Shown here piece after piece: positions 17,500-26,115 of a stretch of DNA of 38,641 nt (position 1 is its first letter; each line of letters starts with the position of its first letter). The position numbers and the translations under genes are program-made. The stretch comes from an uncultured bacterium (lineage in GTDB: Bacteria; Desulfobacterota; Binatia; HRBIN30; CADEER01): the NCBI GenBank assembly GCA_902826395.1, contig CADEER010000033.1:1-38641 (forward strand). Direction: 5' to 3'. Below the pieces are notes generated by a model. The model saw only the letters and a list, made by a program, of their open reading frames with translations, was not told the DNA's origin and searched no databases.

Positions 17500-18281
17500 T
17501 CGACGTACTCCTGCAGGCGGCGGATCCCGGTGGCGCGTCCGGTTTCCGGATCGACGCTGATCGCCGCCCCCTGCACCACGGTGCGTCCGGCGGCGGTTTC
17601 GAAGCGAGTCGGCCGTTGGGTCACGAAGCGGCGGATCGCCAGCTCGGGCTTGACGCCGATCACCGAGTCGACCGGTCCGCACATGCCGGCATCGGTGATG
17701 AACGCGGTGCCCCCCGGCAGGACGCGCTGATCGGCCGTCTGGATGTGCGTATGGCTACCGACCACGGCGCTCGCCTTGCCGTCGAGGAACCATCCCATCG
17801 CCCCTTTCTCCGACGTCGCATCGCAGTGCATGTCGACGATCACCACTGGGCATTCCCGCCGCGCCTGAGCGACGATCTCCTCGCCGGCGCGGAAAGGGCA
17901 ATCGACTGTGGCCATGAAGACGCGACCGATCAGGTTCACCACCGCGACACTGGCGCCGCTGTTGGAGGTGAACACCCCCCAACCCCGCCCCGGCGCGTCG
18001 TTCGGGAAGTTCGCCGGCCGCAGCAACCTTCCGTCGCGGCGCTCGAGATACTCGTCGATCTCGCGCAGCCGCCAGATGTGATTGCCGGAAGTGAGCGCGT
18101 CGATTCCGGCCCCCAGCAAGTCCTCACAGCTCTTGGCGTCCACTCCGGCGCCATTGGCGACATTTTCGCAATTGGCAATGACGAAATCGGCGCGCTCGCG
18201 CTCTATTAGTTCCGGCAGCGCCTGCTGTAGGGCACGCCGCCCGATCTTGCCGACGACGTCACCGAAGAAAAGGATGTTCAT
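17496..18281 (-). CDS. ymdB: YmdB-type metallophosphoesterase (TIGR00282)
   Basis: The product is 261 aa, the usual size. The start MNILFFGDVVGKIGR at 18281 is typical of the family, though the Shine-Dalgarno is weak. The metal-binding motifs are present: GDVVGKIGR at the N-terminus, NCEN, GNHIW, VDMHCDATSEK and GSHTHIQTAD. In Bacillus YmdB is a phosphodiesterase active on 2',3'-cAMP and influences biofilm or motility choice; that role in this lineage is inferred. It follows rny, as in many bacteria, suggesting a shared part in RNA turnover. It begins 148 bases after rny, with a palindromic repeat between, and its stop overlaps tyrS. The symbol follows the family. Confidence 0.9.
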   Translation of the reverse strand: MNILFFGDVVGKIGRRALQQALPELIERERADFVIANCENVANGAGVDAKSCEDLLGAGIDALTSGNHIWRLREIDEYLERRDGRLLRPANFPNDAPGRGWGVFTSNSGASVAVVNLIGRVFMATVDCPFRAGEEIVAQARRECPVVIVDMHCDATSEKGAMGWFLDGKASAVVGSHTHIQTADQRVLPGGTAFITDAGMCGPVDSVIGVKPELAIRRFVTQRPTRFETAAGRTVVQGAAISVDPETGRATGIRRLQEYVE

Positions 18282-18315
18282 GCCAAGAATCTTGATTCTC
18301 TCGCCACGGGGGCTC

Positions 18316-18411
18316 GAGACACGGAGAGCATGCACCGACTGAGCGGCGCTGCCGATAAGCCCGTCCCGCACCGGCAGATCGCCGACTCCGGCTGGGCCTC
18401 TCCGTGTCTCT
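18316..18411. repeat. Palindromic intergenic repeat A (REP/MITE-like)
   Basis: Exact 13-base inverted repeats lie at 18316-18328 (GAGACACGGAGAG) and 18399-18411, about 70 bases apart. The right arm continues into CTGTGCCTCTGTGGTGAA, the same text as the repeat at 37.4 kb. It lies between rny and ymdB, where it could form a hairpin in the shared transcript. Confidence 0.7.
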
Positions 18412-18429
18412 GTGCCTCTGTGGTGAACC

Positions 18430-19992
18430 TCAGCGAGCGAACTCCGAGATTCGGGTCTCGCGAATCACGGTCACTTTGATCTGACCGGGATAGGTCATCT
18501 CGTCCTCGATCTTGCGAGCGACCTCGAGGGCCAGCATGGCCGCGCGATCGTCGCCGATCGCTTCCGGCTGCACGACGATGCGCACCTCCCGTCCCGCCTG
18601 TACGGCGAAGCACTTCTGCACTCCTGCGAACGAGAGGCTGATGCGCTCCAGATCCTCGAGGCGGCGCACGTAACTCTCGAGCATCTCGCGCCGTGCCCCC
18701 GGTCGAGCTCCGGACAGAGCGTCCGCTGCGTCGACCAACGGCGCTAGAATGGTCTCGGCCTTGACCTCCTCGTGGTGCGCGGCGATGGCGTTGACGACCT
18801 TCGCGGACTCGCCGTACTTGCGCGCGATGTCGGCGCCGATGACCGCGTGCGACCCCTCGACTTCGTGGGTCAACGCCTTGCCGATGTCGTGTAGCAGACC
18901 GGCGCGTCGCGCCTGCTTCACATTGAGTCCCAGCTCCGCAGCCATGGCGCCGCAGATGAACGCGCATTCCACCGAGTGGCTCAGGACGTTCTGCGCGTAA
19001 CTGTAGCGGTACTGCAGCATGCCAATGAGGCGGACGATCTCCGGATGCACACCGTGGATGCCGACTTCGAAGACCGCCTTTTGTCCAGCCTCCTTGATCG
19101 ACTCTTCCACGGCATCTTCGGACTTGCGCACTACCTCCTCGATGCGTCCCGGGTGGATGCGACCGTCGACCATCAGGCGTTCCAGGGCGCGCTTGGCGAT
19201 TTCACGGCGGATCGGGTTGTGACAGGAGATCACCACCGCTTCCGGCGTATCGTCGATGATCAAGTCGACGCCCGTCGCCGCCTCGAGGGCCCGGATGTTG
19301 CGGCCTTCGCGACCGATGATGCGCCCCTTCATGTCGTCGCTCGGCAGGTGCAGCACCGAGACGGTGCGCTCCGCGACGTACTCGCCGGCGAGGCGCTCGA
19401 TGGCGATCGAGATGACCTTCTTGGCCTGCCGATCGGCGTCTTCCCTGGCTTCCTGTTCGATGACACGAATGCGTTTGGCGGCCTCGTGCTTGGCCTCGTC
19501 GACCATCGACTGGACGAGCTGCTGGCGCGCCTCCTCGCGGGTGAGATTGGCGGTGCTCTCGAGCTGCTGGCGCGTCTCGTCCAACAGGCGGTCGCACTCC
19601 TCGTTCTTCTTTTCGATACTCGCCTCGCGGCTCTTGATCGACTCCTCGCGCCGCTTCGTCTCGCTGTCCCGCTTCTCGATCTGTTCGTCCTTGCGCTGTA
19701 GCGTCGCCTCGCGGTCACTGAGTCGCTTTTCGAGGCTCAACAACTCTCTCCGGGTCTCCTTTAGCTCTTCCTCTTCCTGTCTCTTCGCTTCCACGGCCGC
19801 CTCGCGGCCCTTCAGTTCCGCCTCGCGGCGAATCGCTTCCGCCTCCTTCCTCGCCTCCTCAACGATCCGCCGTTGTGCTTCTTCCGTCGCCTGTTGCTGG
19901 TTGGCGTCCTGCCGCTTGCGCAGCATATCGATCAACCAGGCAAACACGGCCGCCAGAACGACGCTGATGACGATAATCAACAGATAGTCCAT
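18430..19992 (-). CDS. rny: Ribonuclease Y
   Basis: The product is 520 aa from the ATG at 19992, with AAAGGAGGA about 11 bases upstream. An N-terminal membrane anchor (DYLLIIVISVVLAAVFAWLI) is followed by a long coiled coil rich in Glu, Arg and Lys (about 25-200). A KH RNA-binding domain (GRIIGREGRNIRALEAATG) and the HD phosphohydrolase domain (LLHDIGKALTHEVEGSH) follow. It is an endoribonuclease that starts mRNA decay at the membrane. It is typical of Firmicutes and of many deltaproteobacteria. The same window also encodes an RNase E/G. The 5' 134 bases lie inside the overlapping 5-FCL frame. Confidence 0.96.
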   Translation of the reverse strand: MDYLLIIVISVVLAAVFAWLIDMLRKRQDANQQQATEEAQRRIVEEARKEAEAIRREAELKGREAAVEAKRQEEEELKETRRELLSLEKRLSDREATLQRKDEQIEKRDSETKRREESIKSREASIEKKNEECDRLLDETRQQLESTANLTREEARQQLVQSMVDEAKHEAAKRIRVIEQEAREDADRQAKKVISIAIERLAGEYVAERTVSVLHLPSDDMKGRIIGREGRNIRALEAATGVDLIIDDTPEAVVISCHNPIRREIAKRALERLMVDGRIHPGRIEEVVRKSEDAVEESIKEAGQKAVFEVGIHGVHPEIVRLIGMLQYRYSYAQNVLSHSVECAFICGAMAAELGLNVKQARRAGLLHDIGKALTHEVEGSHAVIGADIARKYGESAKVVNAIAAHHEEVKAETILAPLVDAADALSGARPGARREMLESYVRRLEDLERISLSFAGVQKCFAVQAGREVRIVVQPEAIGDDRAAMLALEVARKIEDEMTYPGQIKVTVIRETRISEFAR

Positions 19993-20596
19993 TGCGGTCC
20001 GCTTCCTCCTTTCTGGAAAGCTGCTCGGCCTCTCCACCCGTCCAATCGACGAGACGGCGCTCCGTCAGCACGGCGTGCAACGGTACGTCCCCTTCGTCGA
20101 CCGGCAGGCGATCGACCCTCTGCAGCTCATAAGCCAGGCCGACGCGCAGGGCCGTCTCCGGCCATTCGCGCGCCGCCCGGTCGTAGTACCCTCCCCCGCG
20201 GCCGAGGCGGTAGCCCAGCAGGTCCCAGCCGACCACCGGCAGAAACACGATGCTGCGCGCCGTGACGCGAATTTCCTCCGCGCCGCCAGGGGTGGGAATG
20301 TTCCATCGTCCCGCGACGAGGTCGTCCTCGCCGCGGTAGCGAACAAAAGTCATCTCATTGCCGCGGACAAACGGCAGTCCGACCGGCAGGCCTTCGCGCA
20401 GAGCGCGCGCGATGATCGCCGCAGCGCCGACCTCGCCGTCCGTAGCGCAATACGCGAAGACCGCGTCGCGACCGCTCAACAGGTCGAGACGATGCACCGC
20501 ATCGTCGACGAGCGAAGCGCAGCGCTCAGCACGTGCAGCGTCGAGGCCCAAGCGCTCTCGGCGCAAGCGGCCGCGTATCGATTTCTTGCCTACCAT
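19859..20596 (-). CDS. 5-formyltetrahydrofolate cyclo-ligase with an overlapping tail
   Basis: The product is 245 aa. It converts 5-formyl-THF to 5,10-methenyl-THF using ATP, in folate one-carbon metabolism. The N-terminal KKSIRGRLRRERLG, the LPVVGWDLLGYRLG stretch and the nucleotide-binding GRGGGYYDR (about 132-140) match the family (YgfA/MTHFS). Family similarity ends near residue 186 (HAVLTERRLVDW), a usual end. The frame, however, runs on for about 59 residues, the last 44 of them over the start of rny in another frame. This tail is probably not functional: it could be a lost stop or a sequencing error, or a true overlap. Neighbouring zapA and rny are typical. The Shine-Dalgarno (GAGGG) is very close to the ATG. 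Confidence 0.85.
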   Translation of the reverse strand: MVGKKSIRGRLRRERLGLDAARAERCASLVDDAVHRLDLLSGRDAVFAYCATDGEVGAAAIIARALREGLPVGLPFVRGNEMTFVRYRGEDDLVAGRWNIPTPGGAEEIRVTARSIVFLPVVGWDLLGYRLGRGGGYYDRAAREWPETALRVGLAYELQRVDRLPVDEGDVPLHAVLTERRLVDWTGGEAEQLSRKEEADRNGLSVDYRHQRRSGGRVCLVDRYAAQAAGRQPATGDGRSTTADR

Positions 20597-20602
20597 CCCT
20601 CA

Positions 20603-20775
20603 CGCCGTGTGATCGGGACGGGCACTTGCAATTCTGTCGGCTGAACTCAGTAATCTCGATCGATGTTGCGCCGCGGCGAGTCGCCGCGCTCCTGTCTTCT
20701 CTCGGTTCCTGTTGCGTCTTGAAATCGTTTCGTTCCGTTCGAATTAAGCCCGACATGAAGACGGTGCCGCTCGGC
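20603..20775 (-). ncRNA. ssrS: Candidate 6S RNA (ssrS-like) between zapA and the folate gene
   Basis: A 194-base gap between zapA and the folate cyclo-ligase is where 6S RNA sits in many proteobacteria (zapA-ssrS-ygfA). The minus-strand transcript can fold into an elongated, interrupted duplex. CCGU (20764-20761) pairs with ACGG (20608-20605). CGGGC pairs with GCCCG (about 20752/20619). AAUUC pairs with GAAUU (about 20745/20629), and CGG with CCG inside that. An open centre follows, ending in a strong GCGGCG/CGCCGC hairpin (about 20671-20685). The pairings were found by eye, and I have not tested them against an Rfam covariance model. 6S binds sigma70-RNA polymerase. The ends are approximate. 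Confidence 0.42.
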
Positions 20776-20790
20776 AGCCGCCTTCAGGCA

Positions 20791-21090
20791 TCATGCCCGC
20801 TCCGAAATCTCCTCTCCGTCAGGGGCCGACGGCAGCTGTTCGAACAAATTTGATATTCGACTAACGGCGCGCTCGACCTCTTCTTGCGACTCGCGTAGTT
20901 TCTGACATTCGCTGGCGATATTCAACGCCACCAGAATGGCTCTCGTGTAGGGTGACAGGCCCTGCACGCCCCCCATCTCCCGCATCTTCGCGTCGACGTA
21001 GGCCGCGACGCTGCGCACGTGACGTTCTTCATCGTCCGACGTCACCGTGAGCTTCTGTCCGAGGATCTCGACCTGCACCGGCGCGGTCAT
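20791..21090 (-). CDS. zapA: Cell division protein ZapA
   Basis: The product is 99 aa from the ATG at 21090, with GAAGGG upstream. It has the ZapA pattern: N-terminal VQVEILGQKLTVTSDDEERHVRSVAAYVD, the VALNIASECQKL helix and a C-terminal coiled coil. ZapA binds FtsZ and bundles protofilaments at the division ring. It sits 13 bases after a short coiled-coil gene (ZapB-like) and upstream of the candidate 6S RNA, the usual deltaproteobacterial arrangement. Confidence 0.92.
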   Translation of the reverse strand: MTAPVQVEILGQKLTVTSDDEERHVRSVAAYVDAKMREMGGVQGLSPYTRAILVALNIASECQKLRESQEEVERAVSRISNLFEQLPSAPDGEEISERA

Positions 21091-21103
21091 CGAGTTGCCC
21101 TTC

Positions 21104-21328
21104 TTATACGTTGAGCTCTTCCAGGCGGCCGAGCAGGCTGTCGACGCGGGTCCTGATCTCGGCCCGCTCGCGTTCGATCTCGGCCAATTGATCGGTCATC
21201 GATTCGAGGCGCGACCGAGCCTCGTCGAGCTCTTGCTTGAGCCGATCCCGCTCTTCTCCCAAGGCCGATTGGAGAGTCAGCACTCTCTCCACCTTGGTCT
21301 CCAGAACCTTCAGACTATCCAGTGCCAT
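21104..21328 (-). CDS. zapB: Short coiled-coil protein, probable ZapB-like division factor
   Basis: The product is 74 aa from the ATG at 21328; the frame is open further up, but the upstream part is not coiled coil. Nearly the whole protein is one heptad coiled coil (LKVLETKVERVLTLQSALGEERDRLKQELDEA...). Size, content and position just before zapA match the ZapB-like proteins of deltaproteobacteria, which help organise the Z-ring. The Shine-Dalgarno is weak (CGGGG). Coiled coils give little sequence identity, so the assignment relies mostly on context. Confidence 0.72.
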   Translation of the reverse strand: MALDSLKVLETKVERVLTLQSALGEERDRLKQELDEARSRLESMTDQLAEIERERAEIRTRVDSLLGRLEELNV

Positions 21329-21380
21329 ACAACCCCGTTCTTCAAGGACCGCGTTACCGTAGCCTCCGGCTCCGGCGCGA

Positions 21381-22439
21381 TCAAGCCTCGGCAGCGACGA
21401 GCGCTTCCGCAAATGCGGCGGCGTCGAACGCCGCCAGGTCATCGATCCCTTCACCGAGGCCGACGTAGCGGATCGGCAGTCCCAGCTCGGCACCGATGGC
21501 CAGCGCGATGCCGCCGCGCGCCGTGCCGTCGAGCTTGGTCAGAACGACGCCGTCGACGGTCATGGCCTCGTGGAACACCCGGGCCTGGTTGAGCGCGTTC
21601 TGCCCGGTCGTCGCATCGATGACCAGCAACACCTCATGCGGCGCGCCCGGCATTTCACGACCCGCCGTTCGAGCCATTTTCTTCAACTCTTCCATGAGGT
21701 TCGCCTTGACGTGGAGGCGCCCCGCCGTGTCGACCACGACGACGTCGGCAGCGCGCGCTTTCGCGGCTTTGATTCCATCGAACACGACCGCCGATGGGTC
21801 GGCGCCGTGTTGGTGCTTCACCAGGTCGCAACCGCTGCGTTCTGCCCAACGGGTAAGCTGTTCGACCGCCGCGGCGCGGAAGGTGTCCCCCGCCACCAAC
21901 AGAACCTTCTTCCCTTCTCCGCGGAAGCGATGGGCGAGCTTGCCGATCGTCGTCGTCTTGCCGACACCGTTGACGCCAACGACGAAGATGACCCGGGGCT
22001 TGTCATGCGACGGCGCCGCCCGGATCGCCTCCTGTGGGGCTACCAGCAGCTCGCGAATGCCGTCGCGAATGACACCGCGGAGCTCCGCTTCCGTCCCGGC
22101 ACGCCCGATCTCCTTACGCCAGCGATCGAGGAGGAGACGCGTCGCCGACACACCGACGTCCGAGGAAAGTAGGACCTCTTCGATGCGGTTGGCCCATTCG
22201 CCGCTCGGACCGCTCTCCGCAAATGCGGACAGGAGTCGGCGCGCCAGGCCGCCGCGCGTCCGCGCCAGACCCGAGGTCCAGCTCGCCGGCGTCGATCTGC
22301 CGTCGCGAGCGGCGCCGCCCTGCATCGGCTCGACTCGGTCGGGCTGGCGCGGCGCCAGCAGCCGCGCGATGACCCAACCGATTGCGGTGGCACCGGCGAT
22401 CGTGCCGATCGCGACCAGCAGCGGATCAGCGCTCAACAC
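21381..22439 (-). CDS. ftsY: Signal recognition particle receptor FtsY
   Basis: The product is 352 aa. An N-terminal hydrophobic helix (PLLVAIGTIAGATAIGWVIA) is followed by a short linker and the NG domain: an N domain (about 65-145), G1 GVNGVGKTT (155-163), DTAGRLH and TKLDGTARGG. It is the SRP receptor GTPase that delivers ribosome-nascent chains to SecYEG. The N-terminal membrane helix replaces the acidic A domain of E. coli. It lies 67 bases after smc, as commonly seen, and before the zapB-like gene. Confidence 0.95.
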   Translation of the reverse strand: MLSADPLLVAIGTIAGATAIGWVIARLLAPRQPDRVEPMQGGAARDGRSTPASWTSGLARTRGGLARRLLSAFAESGPSGEWANRIEEVLLSSDVGVSATRLLLDRWRKEIGRAGTEAELRGVIRDGIRELLVAPQEAIRAAPSHDKPRVIFVVGVNGVGKTTTIGKLAHRFRGEGKKVLLVAGDTFRAAAVEQLTRWAERSGCDLVKHQHGADPSAVVFDGIKAAKARAADVVVVDTAGRLHVKANLMEELKKMARTAGREMPGAPHEVLLVIDATTGQNALNQARVFHEAMTVDGVVLTKLDGTARGGIALAIGAELGLPIRYVGLGEGIDDLAAFDAAAFAEALVAAEA

Positions 22440-22506
22440 GGTGCACCGCCACGCCGCGGATTTGCAGCCAGCAACACCATCCGCTGGATCCGCCGCCGCC
22501 TCGGCT

Positions 22507-25500
22507 TCAGCTCATCGCCACCGATACGAGGCGCGATACTCCGGGCTCCTGCATCGTCACGCCGTACAGCACATTCGCCGACTCCATGGTCCGCTTGTTG
22601 TGGGTGACGATGATGAACTGAGAGTGTTCGCTCATTTCGGCGACCATCTGGCTGAAGCGACCGATGTTGGCATCGTCGAGCGGCGCATCGACCTCGTCGA
22701 GGATGCAGAACGGCGTCGGATTGATCAGGAAGAGAGAGAAGATCAGGCTGACTGCCACCAGCGCCTTCTCGCCGCCCGACAGCAGGCTGACGTTGTCGAG
22801 CCGCTTGCCCGGCGGGCGCACGATGATGTCGACACCGGTCTCCAGGAGATTGTTCTCGTCGGTGAGCACCAGCCGCCCCTCGCCGCCGCGGAACAGGCGG
22901 GGAAAGACCTGCTGAAACGTTTCGTTGGCGCGCGCGAATGTCTCGGCGAAGCGCGTCCGCGACGCGCGGTTGAGCTTCTGGATCGTCCGCTCGAGGTCGG
23001 CCAGCGAGCGCTCGAGGTCGTCCTTCTGCTTGGTCAAGAACTCGCTGCGCTCTTCGAGCTCGCGCAGCTCATCGATCGCCGCCGCGTTGACATCTCCCAT
23101 CTTGGCGAGCCGTTGACGCAGGCTCTCGACCTCGGCGGCCTCGCCTGCCTCGATCGACTCGCGTTCCGTCGCGTCCGCCTCGACGTCGCCTGGCGCCTGC
23201 CACTCGGGCACATCACACTCGTACTTCTCGTGGATGCTGGTCGCCAGGTGCTCGCGGCGCAGCCGCGCCTCCGAGTGGCCCAGCTCGACCTCCTGAATTT
23301 CGCGGCGCAACTCATCGAGGCGCTCGCGCGCCGCGGTCGAAGATTCGATCTTATCGCGCAGAACCTGCGATCGCTCTTCCACCTCTACGGCGACGCCCTC
23401 GAGCGCGGCGCGCAGCTCGCCGTCCCGGCGCTCCGCGTCCGCCTGCCGGCGCACGGCCTCCTGGATGTCCGCCTCGAGCCGGCCGTGCTCGCGCTCGCAC
23501 GCGTCGAGGTCGGCGCTCAGAGTCGTCTCACGGCCGTGCAACTCGCGTTGCTGGCCGACCAGCGACTCCAGCGCCGCGACCGCCGACTGGCGCCGTTCGC
23601 GCCGCTCGGCAACGCGAACCTTCATCGAGGTCACCTCGCCGCGCAGGGTCTCGGCGCGCGCCGCCGTGTCCTCGCGCTGGCGGCGCGTCGCCGCCGCGAG
23701 GCGCTCGATCTCTCCACTGCGCTCCTCGAGGCGCGTCACCTCTTGTTGCTGCTCGACGCGCGAGTCGCGCACCGTCTGCGCCTCTTCGGTTAGGGTCTCT
23801 ACCTCGTAGCGCAGCACTTCGCGCCGCTTTTGATACTCGGGAATCTCCAGCTCGATACGTTCGATGTCTTTTTCGGCGGCGACGATCTCGACGGCGAGAT
23901 CGTGAGCACCCTCGCCGACGGCGCGCACCGCCGCCTCGGCCTGCTCGAGCAGCCGGCTTACTTCGCCGTGCGCGCCGCGCAGTCGTTCGATCTGCGCCGC
24001 CGTCTCCTCGCCGCGCGCCTTGAGGACCTCGATCTCCCGCCGCCGCGCCAGGATCTCTTCCTCGACCGGCCGATCACTGCCGCCGGTGATTACGCCCGAC
24101 GGCTGCATGACGTCGCCTTCCGGCGTCACCAGCGTGACGCGACCGCCGTTGCTCCGCCACGCCGTCACCGCGGTCGTCAGATCCGGCACGACCACCACGT
24201 CGCCGAGCAGCGCCTCGGCGACCGAGCGGAACGACTCCTCGAAGCGGACCAGCTCCAGCATGCGCTTCGACGTCCCGTTCATCTGCGCGGCGTTGTTCTC
24301 GTACTGGCGCGGATGCAGCGGAATGAAGCTGCCCCGCCCCTGCTCCTCGCGCCGCAGGCGATCGACGGCGCCGGCGCCGACTTCTTCGCCCTGGACGATG
24401 ACGTATTGCAGGCGCTCGCCGAGCACCGCGGCGGCGGCGCGCTCGTACTCCTGCGGGATGTCGATGACGTCGGCGACGACACCCAGCACCCCTGCAGATG
24501 CACCCCCGGCCGCAAGGCTCGCCGAGCCCATGATCGACCGGACACCGCGCTCGAAGCCCTCGTAGCGCGATTGGATCTGCGCCAGCGTCTCGAGCCGCGA
24601 GCGCGCCTGCACCAGTTGCCCCTCGAACTCGCTGAGCTGGCGGTCGAGTCGCCGACGCTCTTCGGCGTGGCGCCGCACTTCCTCGGCGCGCTGTTCTTGC
24701 TCGGCCGTCGCGCTGGTCAGTCGCTCGCGGAGTTGTCCCAACAATTCTCGCGCCGCCGCACCGCGGCGCCCCGCCTCTTCGGCTCGCCCTTCGAGAGTGC
24801 GGTCCTCGTCGCGCAGCCGACCGAGCTGGCGATCGATGTCTTCGCTCCGGTGCTGCAAGCTCGACATCGCGTTGTGTGCCTGTGCCAGGCGCGCCACGTG
24901 CGCCACCAACTCGTTCTTCTCGGCTTCGATGCGCGCCTCGACCTCGGCGACCGCCGCCTGGGCCGCCTGCAGCTCGCGCTCGCCGCTATCTAGCTGCTCT
25001 TCATCACGGCGCAAGGACTCGACCCACTCGTCGCGCTCGCGCTCGGTGCTGCTGAGCCGCGTGCCCATCTCCTGCTGCGCCTGGCGCGCCGTGCCGATCT
25101 CCGCCGCCAATCGCTCGCGACGGCGCGCCCGCTCGTCGCGCTCGCCGATGAGCAACGCCTCGCGCTCGCGCAGGCTCTGGCGCTCCGAGTCGAGCACCGC
25201 CAGACTCTCGCGCAGCGCATTGAGCCGCTGCTCCGCCTCGGCGCGGCTCGCCTCGGCCTGGGCTCGATCCGCCTCGCCACTCTGCACCACGGTCAGCGTC
25301 TCGGCCTCGCGCTGGCGCAGCTCGTCGCGGCGCACCGCCAACTCTTCGAGGCGCGCCGACAGCCGCCCCACCTGCCGGGCCACGACGCGCAGCTCGAGGT
25401 CGCGCAGCTCGTCGCTGAGACGGCGGTGCATCTCGGCCTTCTTCGCCTGGCGCTCTATGTAGCGGCGCTGGCGGTCGATCTCGGCGAGGATGTCGGTGAC

Positions 25501-26115
25501 GCGCGACAGGTTCTCCCGCGTCCGCTCCATCTTGCGCTCGGCCGCCAGCTTGCGGCTGCGGTAGAGCGTCGTGCCAGCCGCCTCCTCGATGAACAGTCGG
25601 CGATCCTCCGGCTTGGCATTGATGAGCTCGCTGACCCGGCCCTGCTCGATGATCGCGTACGCCTTGGCGCCGACGCCGGTGCCGAGGAACAGCTCGGTGA
25701 TGTCCTTCAGGCGGCAGGCCGTCTTGTTGATGAAGTATTCGGACTCGCCGGAGCGGTAGTAGCGCCGGGTGATGGCGACCTCGGTGAGGTCGCGGAACTG
25801 CGCCGGCAGGTCCGAGATCTCGCGGTCGAGATCCGTCATGCGGCTCGACGGCTCCGGATTTTCGAACGTCAGCGACACCTCGGCCATGCCGAGCGGCGCC
25901 TGGCGGTCGTTGCCGTTGAAGACCACCGCCTCCATGCTGTCGCCGCGCAGGTGCTTCGGACTTTGTTCGCCCAGGACCCAGCGGATGGCGTCGACGATAT
26001 TCGACTTGCCGCAGCCGTTGGGACCGACGACGCCAGTCACCCCGAGGGGGAATTCGAGCAGCGTGCGGGTTGGAAACGACTTGAAGCCGACCAGCTCTAG
26101 CTGTTTGAGCCGCAT
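22507..26115 (-). CDS. smc: Chromosome segregation protein SMC
   Basis: The product is 1202 aa, the usual length. The N-terminal head has Walker A GPNGCGKSNIVDAIRW (about 32-47). Two long coiled-coil arms rich in Glu, Arg, Ala and Gln (about 170-510 and 670-1020) flank a hinge (about 520-660) with its Gly-rich turns. The C-terminal head has the ABC signature LLSGGEKALVAVSL and Walker B FCILDEVDAPLDD. It forms condensin with ScpA and ScpB, which are not in this window, to compact and segregate the chromosome. The gene starts the long minus-strand run that leads to ftsY. Confidence 0.97.
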   Translation of the reverse strand: MRLKQLELVGFKSFPTRTLLEFPLGVTGVVGPNGCGKSNIVDAIRWVLGEQSPKHLRGDSMEAVVFNGNDRQAPLGMAEVSLTFENPEPSSRMTDLDREISDLPAQFRDLTEVAITRRYYRSGESEYFINKTACRLKDITELFLGTGVGAKAYAIIEQGRVSELINAKPEDRRLFIEEAAGTTLYRSRKLAAERKMERTRENLSRVTDILAEIDRQRRYIERQAKKAEMHRRLSDELRDLELRVVARQVGRLSARLEELAVRRDELRQREAETLTVVQSGEADRAQAEASRAEAEQRLNALRESLAVLDSERQSLREREALLIGERDERARRRERLAAEIGTARQAQQEMGTRLSSTERERDEWVESLRRDEEQLDSGERELQAAQAAVAEVEARIEAEKNELVAHVARLAQAHNAMSSLQHRSEDIDRQLGRLRDEDRTLEGRAEEAGRRGAAARELLGQLRERLTSATAEQEQRAEEVRRHAEERRRLDRQLSEFEGQLVQARSRLETLAQIQSRYEGFERGVRSIMGSASLAAGGASAGVLGVVADVIDIPQEYERAAAAVLGERLQYVIVQGEEVGAGAVDRLRREEQGRGSFIPLHPRQYENNAAQMNGTSKRMLELVRFEESFRSVAEALLGDVVVVPDLTTAVTAWRSNGGRVTLVTPEGDVMQPSGVITGGSDRPVEEEILARRREIEVLKARGEETAAQIERLRGAHGEVSRLLEQAEAAVRAVGEGAHDLAVEIVAAEKDIERIELEIPEYQKRREVLRYEVETLTEEAQTVRDSRVEQQQEVTRLEERSGEIERLAAATRRQREDTAARAETLRGEVTSMKVRVAERRERRQSAVAALESLVGQQRELHGRETTLSADLDACEREHGRLEADIQEAVRRQADAERRDGELRAALEGVAVEVEERSQVLRDKIESSTAARERLDELRREIQEVELGHSEARLRREHLATSIHEKYECDVPEWQAPGDVEADATERESIEAGEAAEVESLRQRLAKMGDVNAAAIDELRELEERSEFLTKQKDDLERSLADLERTIQKLNRASRTRFAETFARANETFQQVFPRLFRGGEGRLVLTDENNLLETGVDIIVRPPGKRLDNVSLLSGGEKALVAVSLIFSLFLINPTPFCILDEVDAPLDDANIGRFSQMVAEMSEHSQFIIVTHNKRTMESANVLYGVTMQEPGVSRLVSVAMS

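Noticed and set aside
20733..20750. GTTCGAATT near the candidate 6S RNA, a T-loop-like text
   Set aside because: No acceptor stem or anticodon arm can be formed around it, so it is not a tRNA.
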